Assembly (NCBI GenBank): GCA_003427395.1
Contig: BFEA01000295.1
Coordinates: 983,758-1,025,455 of the forward strand
DNA from: Chara braunii
Taxonomy: Eukaryota; Streptophyta; Charophyceae; Charales; Characeae
Reading direction: 5' to 3'
Length of the DNA: 41,698 bases
Positions within the stretch are counted from its first letter, which is position 1; the number at the start of each line of letters is the position of its first letter. Both the position numbers and the translations under genes were made by a program. The notes under the pieces were generated by a model. The model worked only from the letters and a program-made list of their open reading frames with translations. It had not been told where the DNA came from and searched no databases. Positions 1 to 9,188 of this stretch are shown here, piece after piece.

Positions 1-460
1 TTCCCAGATACCCCTCAATGTCGTCATTAAAGCCAAGTAACCCCTCCTCCCACATTCCCACATACCCCTCTGTAAACCCATATTACCGCTCCCTAGACAT
101 TCTCGCACACCCCCCCAGACATTCCCGCATGGTTACCTCAATGAAGACAGTACAACAAACCGAAATACACAAACATTAAAGCCATAGTAAGAAAAAAACT
201 AAGCAATGAAAATATGAAGTAACCAAAGTAACTAAAAGCAGTGGAAGCATGGTAAAATACATGAAATCTCAGTGGAAGCACGAAGTCGCACAGTAGTGTC
301 AATATGAAGAAAAAAAAAAAAAAAGTAAACAAGAGGAAATATTATAAAAGAAGAATAACTAAAAAATAAAACCCAAAAAACAAGAAGAAGAACGAAACTT
401 GTGGAACTCTAAATGAAGAAAGATATACACAAATATCATCGGCGCGAAATCGAAGTCCTA
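1..460. other. No gene seen; A-rich spacer
   Basis: This stretch holds no coding region I can support. It begins with C-rich sequence containing several variants of a 'tacccct/attcccgca' phrase and turns A-rich from about 150, with an A run near 309-325. It lies beyond the 3' end of the hAT transposase gene on the minus strand, so it may contain the 3' terminus of that element, but I could not identify a terminal inverted repeat. Confidence 0.5.
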
Positions 461-462
461 GT

Positions 463-3146
463 CTACGACGCATCGCACTGCCCGTCGTCTATGTCATCAT
501 CGTCGATGATGCGCTCTCGCCACCTTTGCGCACCTTCACCGCCGTCTCCTCTCCCTCTCCAGATGCTGTGACGCAGATACGGCACGACTGGCAACTGCTC
601 TGGCTGCCACCCTCTCTGCCTCCTGGACCTCCGCCTCTCTCTCAACACCCCCTCCAGCAGAACGTCCCAAAACGCCAGTCAGAGTCGTGTATGTCTTCCT
701 ACCCCTAGGCATGGGCACCCCATCCGTCGTGGAATCCTCCGTGCGACCCCCAGCAGCTCGACGACTGCCCGGTCCTGTACCCGTCTGACGTCGCGGCTCC
801 TCATCCAGTATCCTGTGTGCAGTAGAAGTACAACCTCCACGGCTCGTCTGCAAAGTGACAAGATCAGGGTTATCCTCCAGCAATGCTGGGGGTGGTCGGG
901 CACCTGGCAAAGCACGTGTGGAAGATCGCCCTTTCGGACATTGATGACCATCTCGCTGTGCCTCACCTGTTGTGGGCAGTCGTGACGGCGGTGCAACCAT
1001 CGTGCTGCCCCGTCGATCTGCAGCACACGACGACCCGACACTAGGATGCTCCAACCTTTCTCCCTTCCATACCCAGTCTGCTGCGTCCGCAAACATCTCT
1101 GTCAACCTCCCCTCACGATCCCTCCTCTCACCCGTGACCCCAGGCATAGCATCCTTGAGTTTGCGGGTGACCCTGCTGATGCCGCTCCACGATACGGACT
1201 TCCCCTTCGCCTTCAATGAAGGTGATGGAGAACCCTGCACCTGCCCGCGCTCTCCTGCCGTCGCCGGCGCAGCAGAACCCTCTCCCCAACCAAAACTCCC
1301 GCCCGAAAGGCCCGACCGTCCGCCGACAACTGCGGGACCACCTCCCCCGCCCACAAAACTGTCACCAGACTCACCTCCCCGTCCACTCACCGCCCCTGCA
1401 CATGCTGGTCGTTTCCCTGCAGCAACTGGCCCTGCTCCCCATGATACCCCTCCCGGGTCGATAACCCTCCGACCTGTCAATTGCTTGAACAAGTCGGCCA
1501 TCTCCATAGTTTTCCCAATATCCCCCGGTACCCCCGAGGGTGCTGGCGGACTAACAGGCATGAAAGAACATGGAGGCACAGCCTTCCAAAGCCTCTTCGA
1601 TATATGCTTGCTCCTGCCCATCACTGGATCAATCCCAACAGTGTGGCGCTCGAGTGGGAACATGTTGGGCACGTGTGCCTCTACAGGGTGTGCAACAACG
1701 TCCCCAGGGTCCACCTGTCGCTCCTCCTCGTTGCGATGTGCAACCATAGCATCCACCTCCGTGCCATCGCACCCAAGCAACCCCCCTGCAACTATCGTGG
1801 CCGCGCCGTCGCCCCCGTCCGCCTCATCAGTAGTGGGTAGTACCGTGTCGCTGGCCCCACATAAACCACCCAACCCTACCCTCGCGTCCTCCTGGTGGTC
1901 GTCCGCACGATCCACCACGTGTCCCTCTGTGCTGAGTCCTCCACCATCTGCAACATCTGCAGGACCATCGTGTCTACACTCTGCTGCTAGTCTGGCGGCA
2001 GTGACCTCCCCTACACTACACCCCATCTCCCTCGCCCTGGTCGTGTCCTGCTCCAACGCAAGCCGCTGTGTTGTGGCACACCCCGACACCATCCGTGCCA
2101 AACGTTCCTCCTCAAGCACGTCCTCGGGGTCCATATGTAGCCTCCTAGCAACACGACCGACGTCGTCACCAGTCCTGCCCTCCTATATCTCGCCTGACGC
2201 TCTGGCAGCCTCTGTCAACAAACCTGAACTAGCACCACCAAAAATCGACCCTATGAGGTGTGCGACTTTGCTCACCGGTGTCTGAACACGCACCCCACCG
2301 CGCCAAGCATCTGAAGTGGGTGGACGTCCAAGGTCGAAGCCGTCACTGAAAATGCCTGAGGGAATCGATCCCTGCGGTACCGCCAAACCAAATCCATGTC
2401 CGCCACTACCGCCCCCGCCCGCTGCACTGGGGCTAGGAGTAACAAGGAAGGCGCCACCCGCTCCGTCCTCAATCAGCCCATTACCGTCACCACCGTCGAA
2501 TCCATACTCGTCCCCATGTCCTCTGTCCTGGTCGGGTCCCTCTCTCTCGACGTCGGAGTCCTCGTTATCGGCGGCATCTCCGTCGTCTGACCTGTCACCT
2601 CCCTCGTCCTCGCTCGACGATCGCACAACCTGTGTCTGATTGCGCCGTCTATCCGTCGCACTCCTAGTCAAGGGAGGGGTCATGCGATCAACATCACAAT
2701 GGCTCTGCCGATCCCGCGAACACATATCACTGGCAGCCTCATGATCACTCTCTCCGCCGAACTCGTCACCAACATCAGGTGTGTCACTGCCTCTCTGCTC
2801 CAAGTCCTCCGGGTCCGTCCAGGGCCCTGCCTCCATCTCATCTGCAGCATGCGGGTTCGTGGGTGGATCGTACTCGATCTCCTCGTGGTACAGCTCAATA
2901 TGAGCTGCACGACGACCAAACATAGTCTGAATTGCAGGGGGGTGGCGAACCGTCGAGGCACGCTGCATCCTGCGCGCCTGGTGCACAATGTCCTCGTCCG
3001 TCAATGACCCCGGCGGCAGAGTACCTGATCTGCGCGGCTCCGGGACGTTGTCCAACCCCTCTTCAAGATCACCCTACGACAGAACAAGTCCCCTCCTCCT
3101 CTGTCTACACTCCAGGAGCTTCTTGTTCGCGCACATCTCCACCATT
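463..3146 (-). pseudogene. Long disordered C-terminal extension of the hAT protein
   Basis: Downstream of the dimerisation domain the coding character continues for about 2.6 kb. One frame runs from about 3140 to 536, interrupted by TAG at 3074-3076 and TAG at 2183-2185. The first half is acidic (runs such as SSSEDEGGDRSDDGD and NEDSDVERE) with glycine-rich patches. The second half is Gly/Pro/Arg-rich with a few ordered-looking stretches (DPEDVLEEERLARMV, KSVSWSGISRVTRKLKDAMPG). A different frame at 648-463 ends in an acidic tail (IIDDDDIDDGQCDAS), suggesting one more frameshift. hAT transposases normally end soon after the dimerisation domain, so this is either a fused extension, a second transposon ORF, or 3' exons of the same gene. 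No known domain is recognised in it. Confidence 0.55.
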
Positions 3147-5444
3147 TCAGGCGCTTCTAATGGATACGCTCGTGCAACTCCAGTTCCTCTCCGCAGGAGA
3201 GGCGCAGACCCATGTGTACATCAGACGTGTGGCGATGGCACAAAGCTCAGGGGCACAGTTGCCGTGCAAAACCCACCAATCAGTAATGGTCTGTGTCTCA
3301 TCCGACCCCTCCCACGTGTCCTCGTCTCCAGTGCCTGCATCTCCACCCCAATCATACCTCGGCCCACGCACGTGGAAGTCGTACCACTGCTGACGGACCA
3401 ACCTGTACTTGTCTCCCTATCGGTCGAAGCCCGTCTGCTCGTAGATGTACTCAAGTGTTATCTCTGCCACCTTCTTCTGCTGATCGCTGCGCCTCGGAGA
3501 CTGGAAGTAAACGAAGTTCCGCCTCTTGGGATTGAGAAGATGGGCGGCAGCATGGGCGGGCTCGAGCAGATGGCATGCACGAGCGTAACAATCCTGCAAC
3601 ATTCCAACCAGGCGAGGTCTCGTCGACTCCAACTTCCGAATCTCCTCGGCCAACTAGGTTACCCACCGGAAGATGCAAGAGATCACCAAACCTCCTTGGT
3701 CCAACATCCTCAACAACTGCACGACCGGGGTGAAGACGTCGATGAGATCATCCATCTCCTCCCAAAACAGCCCGCATCGCACCTGTGTGCGCACCCACCC
3801 GGCCTGCCCGAGCAGCGTCCTCTCCCATGGAAGTCGCGCCCAATCCCCCTCCAACATCATCGTCTCAAGTGGAACCCTGTAGTCGCGCAACCTCTCCATC
3901 ATGATGTACATAGACGCGAATCGCGTCTGGCAAGGGTACAACAACTATCGACCGTGTCGTGGTCTGCCAATTGTCCCCTCTCCGCCCGCGGCGCTGCCAC
4001 CCAAACGGTCCGCACGTGCATCGCGATCTGCCCTCGCGTTGTAACTCCTGAACAACGCGAGAGTCGATCCGTGACATCTAATGAATCGGACAACCACCCT
4101 CGCCCTGGTTAACAAGTCGATGACCCATGTCTTATCCTTGACCATGTCTAACAACATCAAGTTGCAGCAATGGACAGAACAAGGGAGCCAAGGGATGCGA
4201 CGGATATCTGGATCGGAATCGTTGCAAAGCGTTCGATCGGCGGTGACATAAACTGATGCAGAGTCCGTGCAGATGGCGTTGATGTTCTTCACGCCGAACT
4301 TCTCGAACACCTTCTTCCAGCGCTGCAAGACGACGTCTGACGATCCGTGAGGATGGTAGCCCCTGTGTTCTGCATCTGCTCGCGTATGTCACGTAGCTTA
4401 TCAACTATGTACGCACGCTCCTCCTGTATGCCACTGCATGCTATACGCTTGAACTGGGGCAAAGTAGGTTTCATGCCCAAGGGCATGTTCTGCAAATGTC
4501 TCGTGAGGGCCCTGTACTCGGGCATCCTCGCCCTCTCAAATGGGACACCGCCAATATACCACCACTGCAGGAAGAGATGGTCGAAGGTGGTCTGCCACTC
4601 CGGGTCGTACATCTCATCCAGTCTGACCTGCTTCAAACGTTTCGGGTCCGGCACGCGTGCCGCAGGAGCGGTGTCCGCCCTCCTCTTCCCACGACCATCC
4701 ATAGGCGCGCGAGTCCTTGTCTGATGAGCAGTGCGTCGTGCCTTCAATGATCCCCCCTGAAGGGACGCTCCTAACTCCATAACATCGTCCTCACCGCCGT
4801 TCTCCGTCGGTCCCTCGCCCTCACCCTCCGTCCCTGTGTCCATCTCATCGTCCTCGGCGCCACACTGTCCTCCCTCGCTGTCCTCCCCCTCCCTGTCCAA
4901 AACATCCTGCACCTCGTCATCCTCCGGCACTCCAACTCCCACCTCTTTGTTATTCCGGATGCCACGATACTCCATATAATCCTGCACATGTCTCTCTCGC
5001 GGTTAGTCGAAAGGGTACTGTGTGGTATTCCAAATGTCGACGAGGACCTCTGGTGTCACCTTGGGGCACCTACCCTTCGTGAAGTGCTCAGCACCCCGCG
5101 CCTGACTGCCCTGGAAAGGTGGTTTGTCGCAGAAGCGGCACTTCATCTTGAAGTTGCCCTTGCAACTCTCCAGCGTCTGACCCTGCGTCAAGTACTTGAA
5201 TATGCAGCACCGGCGAATAGCCTCGTGCTGGTCGTCGTCCTTGACCGGCACAAAGGCCTCCTTGGCGCCCTCCCCTTCCCCCTTTTTCCTTTTCCCTACC
5301 ATCCCCTCCCCCTTTTTCTTTTTCCCTGTCATGTCCAATCCCCCCTCCTCCCCCCCCCTTCCCCCTCCTGAATTGTGTCCCGATGGGCCGCCGGTTGCCT
5401 AGGGTGCCCTGCCCAGGAGGACCTGCGCCCGGAACCGTCGACAA
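463..5444 (-). pseudogene. Decayed hAT-family transposase with BED zinc finger
   Basis: This is a cut-and-paste DNA transposase of the hAT superfamily, broken in this copy. Reading 5' to 3' on the minus strand there is first a BED-like zinc finger (5338-5003) with CRFC, then H and C in AEHFTKGRC. Next come an acidic linker and a DUF659-type core (4987-4289) ending in ATILTD. The central catalytic region (4328-3417) includes ICTDSASVY, the CSVHCCNL phrase typical of hAT proteins and PCQTRFASMYIMMERL. The C-terminal hAT dimerisation segment (3401-3147) includes WWVLHGNCAPELCAIATRL. The frame is cut by TAA at 5003-5005, TAG at 3945-3947, 3654-3656 and 3417-3419, and by frameshifts near 4300 and 3150. 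The order of domains is canonical, so the family call is strong. The exact start is uncertain, because the upstream part near 5444 lacks a clear ATG in the BED frame. Confidence 0.88.
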
Positions 5445-5523
5445 TGCCGGCGTAGGTGAACCTCCTGCCCGCTACCGCCGATTCAACCGTCCTCGCCGCC
5501 GGGCCGAAGCGCCAGTGAAAACG

Positions 5524-5590
5524 GTGAACGGTCCGTGAACGAACGCGTCTTCGTTCACAGATGCGTTCACGACCACGAACGGCCGTTCAC
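5524..5590. repeat. Cluster of GTGAACG/CGTTCAC heptamers upstream of hAT gene
   Basis: Five exact copies of one heptamer occur in both orientations within 67 bp: GTGAACG at 5524 and 5535, CGTTCAC at 5552, 5564 and 5584. A 12-bp perfect palindrome GAACGGCCGTTC lies at 5577-5588, and degenerate copies follow to about 5613. The cluster is just 5' of the hAT transposase. hAT elements are known to carry short subterminal repeats bound by their transposase, so this is a candidate binding array. The function is inference. Confidence 0.6.
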
Positions 5591-5634
5591 GGGCGCATTC
5601 ACAGCTTCGAACGGCTGTTCATGGGCACGTTTTT

Positions 5635-5708
<74 letters not shown>

Positions 5709-5729
5709 ACACACACACACACGCGCCAA

Positions 5730-5767
<38 letters not shown>
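5635..5767. repeat. (TC)n microsatellite with internal (CA)n
   Basis: Two TC dinucleotide runs (about 5635-5704 and 5731-5766) are separated by a short CACACACAC stretch and the phrase 'gcgccaactc'. This is pure low-complexity DNA; open frames across it are artefacts. Confidence 0.95.
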
Positions 5768-5770
<3 letters not shown>

Positions 5771-5856
5771 AAGAATGGCGGGTGTGGTCGGTGCTTTATT
5801 GCACCACCGAAACAACGACGGGACCCGGGGGCCTCATCCCTCTCTCCGTGAAAATG

Positions 5857-5940
5857 CCCCCCTTTTTTATTTAATTATTTTTTTTTTTTTCAAAAAAAAA
5901 AAAAAAAATTCGATCGAAAAAATTAAATAAAAAAATGGGC
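5857..5940. repeat. AT-rich inverted repeat (possible cruciform)
   Basis: TTTTTTATTTAATT at 5863-5876 is perfectly inverted as AATTAAATAAAAAA at 5921-5934. The outer GCCC and GGGC bases extend the arms, and the spacer is a T run followed by an A run and the palindrome TTCGATCGAA. This could extrude as a hairpin or mark the foldback end of a small element. Confidence 0.7.
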
Positions 5941-6031
5941 AGGTGCCCCTTGACAGTCCCCACACGTCTATAAAAAAAAAAAAGTACCCCTACCAGCCAA
6001 AAAAAAAAAACCACCGAAGTTCCCACTCACG

Positions 6032-6087
6032 GTGAACTCCGTGAACGGTGACCGGTCTCCGTTCACAACCGCCGTGAACGGTGAACG
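6032..6087. repeat. Second GTGAACG/CGTTCAC cluster
   Basis: GTGAACG occurs at 6041, 6074 and 6081, CGTTCAC at 6060, and a near copy GTGAACT at 6032. It is the same heptamer as at 5524-5590, and the two clusters bracket the (TC)n tract and the AT-rich inverted repeat. It ends about 15 bp before repeat A begins. Confidence 0.6.
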
Positions 6088-6101
6088 GGGATACGGCACA
6101 G

Positions 6102-8845
6102 GTTTGGCCTACCTTGGGTAGGCCGAACCATTTTTCAATGTGGCGCTGCATTTTCAGCCTTGGATCTGACTGAGATCCAAGGCCAGGATTATTTCGAGCT
6201 ACCCCATGGTAGCCCATGCTTCAAATTTGAGCCCCTAGGTCCAATTTTTCAATTTTTGGTGCATCTGGCTTTTTTTTTAGCCAAATGCACTGTGTTGTCT
6301 TTTTAACCTTTTTGTTTTCTTTTTCTTTTTGGCTGCCACCCCATTCCGGATCTAGCCGTTTTTTGCTGGCCCACAAAAAACGGTTGTTTTCTCTCCACCA
6401 TGAGATCTGATTTCTGATCCATGGTCCAAAAGAAAACCGGAATTTCACCCTTTACATTTTCTTTTAATTTTGCATTTTTAAAATTCAGATTGGGCCATAT
6501 CTCAGCAGTCCGACCTGCACTCCTTGAATATAGGAGGAGTGAGGTCATCATTGGGGCCTGGCAATCCCTACTGCTGCCATCCCAATGGGCCGGCACACTC
6601 TCCTCCACCAATTTCTCTCATTTTCCCTCATTTTCTTTTATTTTTTTGGCGACATGTGCCAATTTGCTGTTCATCTCTTTTCTAGGCCCTAGGACCTTGA
6701 TTGCGGCCAGGTTCATAGCCGGCTTTTGGTCGTTACACCCCAACTCACAAGGTTGGCATGCCCATGCCTCTAGGGGACTCAATTCCCTCATGTTAGCCTC
6801 CATTTCGAGCCCATTGGTTCCAATTTTTCTTGACTAGCCTGTTCTTTGCTTGGAGTCCCTTGGGCTTTTATTTTCTTGTGCCTAGCTAGTCCGAAATACC
6901 CCGGACTGCTGGTCAACACCCCGCTTATTATTTTTTTTATTGCTCCTCACTCCCGCTTTCACTCGTTTAAGCCTCACTAGCGTTGGAACTAGTGGTGCCC
7001 GTAACTTCTACCGTCGAGATCCTCGAACTCGACAGCGCCGTTTATTTTCTTCGGCCGCTCCTCATCTTTTCTAGTGGTCTCCTCTTTGGAACACCTCAAG
7101 TCCCCGCCGCTTCCCGCGCTAGTCCCAATTTACCGTTCCGCCGGCATTGCTGCCGACAAGGCCCAATTTTTCAATAATTTTTATTTCGCCCCCTTTGGCC
7201 CCCGTCGTCATCCCGGTTGACGTCGAATTTTTTTACTAGGAACTTCCCAAGTCCCCGACAGTCCTGTTTTTTTATTTTCTTCATGTGTCCCTTGTGCCGT
7301 CAATGTTTTTCCGGCCGCGGGACCCCCGCCGTGTCATTGCCGTTTTGCCGTCACACTCCCCTTAGGTCCGCGACACAATTTTCTAATGTTTTCAACGTGT
7401 CGCGGCCCATTTTTCTTAGGTCCGAGCACTCCCATGTAGTCCGTTATTTCTCGGACTGCATCGACCGCCATTTTGCTAGCCCCATAGCTCCATGTCATGC
7501 CCCAAGACCAAAGAAAATAAAACCTTAATTTTCTTAAGACCTCCAGGCTCACTTTTGGCTCCCGGAGCCCCAAAAACATGAGTTTGTCCCTCCCTATACA
7601 GTTTGTTGCAACTCGGACTGCATTAGGGGCAGTTTTCCTTGCCCCAATGTCCCTCAACTAGCCCCCTACCAAAAGAAAATCAGGCGGTCAATTCCCAAGC
7701 GCATCCGGCCTCAATTTTGGCTCCCGGTGCACTTGAAACTTGACTTTGGCCTCCCCCATGCAATCCGTTATTTTTCGGTTGCATGGACCCTTGTTTTCTT
7801 TTAATTTTCTCAGCATAAATCAAAGAAAAACATAATCCTTTGTAATGGCCATATTGCCCAAGTGAACCTAGTTCAAAATCTTTCCCCTAGGTGGTCGTTT
7901 TTGTCCGTTAGTGCCCTTTTGACTTTCCCCTAGGTGTTGTTTTTTTTTCCTTTTTTTTTTCTTTTTCCCTCCACTTGTGGACAGTTGGGACTTGGCAGTC
8001 CCTACTTGCTGCAGTCCTAACTGACGGCCAACTCAGTCATCCTCCCTCACACCCATTTTCTTTTTCTTTTCTTTTTCTTTGTGCATGTCAAGTATCAACA
8101 AACCGTTAAGGCCCTTTTCTTAATTTTCTTTTCTTTTCTTTTTCTTTTTGCTCCTTTCTTGGACAGTTGGGACTTGGCTATAAAAGGTTAACGGGGCATC
8201 TGGTTTTCAGGCCTGAAATTTTTGAAATTAGGGTTTGGGGCTCAAATTTCATGTTTTTTTGGAATTTCAAGTTTTTGCTGTTGTTAAAATGACTGTCTGG
8301 TTTTCTTATAAATGGGCCTGAAAAATGGGTGCCCGGTTAACCTGCTCTCCACTTGGCAGTCCCTACTTGCTGTAGTCCCTACTAACGACCGAGTCACTCA
8401 CTCCCTCTCACTCTCCTTGTCTCATTCTCCCACATTTTCTTTTCCTTTTTCTTTTTCTTTTTGCTTGTCAAGTGTCTCCTAACCGTTAAGGCCCTTTTCT
8501 TACCTCTTCCTGTTATTTTTGACCCTTCCTACATTCAAGGGCCAGTCCTTTATTTTTCGAACTACAGTTGTGGTCCTTCCATGCCCTTGGGAGCCACCGA
8601 TAGTCCTCCTCTCTTCCAAACGGTAGGCCCCCTTGCACCGATTTTTGTTCGGAAGCCTATTTTCTTCATGTTGGTCCTCTTTGGCCCTACTTCCTTGGGG
8701 GAGGGCAATCCAAAATTTTTCGGATTGCTCTCATGCCTCTCACCACTTATCTCTTTACTTTTTTTATTTTTATTTTAGCCTTCTCACTTGCTCCCACTAA
8801 AAATGAATTGGCCGTCAAGATCTCCGATCTTGACGATGCACCTTG
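6102..8845 (+). repeat. Dispersed repeat A, copy 1 (noncoding)
   Basis: This 2.7-kb segment is closely similar, in the same orientation, to 29986-33004. Both start at gtttggcctaccttgg and share long near-identical stretches, for example the DNA around 7005-7110 and 30910-31030. Both stop matching soon after the hairpin CGTCAAGATC-TCC-GATCTTGACG (8813-8835 here). No long open frame is conserved between the copies, so it is probably noncoding transposon DNA such as a long LTR or a non-autonomous element. It carries many short hairpins, a repeated phrase 'cagtccctacttgctg' and T-rich spacers. Strand is nominal. Confidence 0.85.
8179..8350. mobile_element. 172-bp MITE-like insertion within repeat A
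   Basis: Copy 1 of repeat A has 172 bp here that copy 2 lacks. The insert is flanked by the 7-bp direct repeat ACTTGGC (8172-8178 and 8351-8357). The uninterrupted site with a single ACTTGGC is present in copy 2 near 32502-32515. Near its ends are inverted repeats GGTTAACGGGGCA (8186-8198) and TGCCCGGTTAACC (8330-8342), matching at 12 of 13 positions, 7-8 bp in from the insert boundaries. No coding capacity. A small non-autonomous DNA element is the simplest reading; loss from copy 2 by recombination between the 7-mers is the alternative. Confidence 0.65.
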
Positions 8846-9012
8846 TTTCGGGAGCCTATTTTCTTCATGTTGGCCCCCTTTGGCCCTACTTTCTTGGGGG
8901 AAGGCAATCCGAAATTTTTCGGATTGCTCCCATGCCTCCCACCACTTATTTCTTTACTTGGGGGAGGGCGATCCAAAATTTTTCGGATTGCTCCCATGCC
9001 TCCCACCACTTG
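8650..9012. repeat. Triplicated segment with CAATCCG hairpin
   Basis: A roughly 100-bp phrase (tattttcttcatgttgg ... gattgctcccatgcctcccaccactt) occurs at about 8655-8752 and 8855-8950, with a shortened third copy at about 8957-9012. Each copy carries the inverted pair CRATCC(R)/CGGATTG around an 8-base A/T spacer. Copy 2 of repeat A has only one such unit (near 32810-32900), so this is a local tandem expansion in copy 1. Confidence 0.75.
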
Positions 9013-9174
9013 TTTCTGCTCTGGGTGTCCTGACAGACCCCCTTTTCTTAGGCCCATGCAAAGCCAATTACAAGTCTTTTTCAGTTCTGGGCATCTTGCC
9101 AGGCCCCATTTTCTCAGGCTCATGCAAAACCTACTACAAGTCTTTTGCATGCGTTTTCATTGGTAGATGACACA

Positions 9175-9188
9175 CCTTCCCCCCACTC
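9175..9188 (-). other. Candidate polypurine tract and LTR start for the Ty3 element
   Basis: On the minus strand the purine run GAGTGGGGGGAAGG is followed directly by TGTGTCATC. A polypurine tract followed by a TG-starting LTR is the expected 3' structure of an LTR retrotransposon transcribed on this strand. The gag-pol lies upstream in that sense (12482-17450). No matching 5' LTR with the same start was found in the window, so this is tentative. Confidence 0.3.

Noticed and set aside
972-2285. Plus-strand 437-codon open frame
   Set aside because: It is the antisense of the hAT C-terminal extension, Pro/Ser-rich from reading GC-rich codons backwards, with no motifs.
463-5444. Programmed UAG readthrough in the hAT gene
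   Set aside because: Frameshifts and a TAA also interrupt the gene, which fits simple decay better than recoding.
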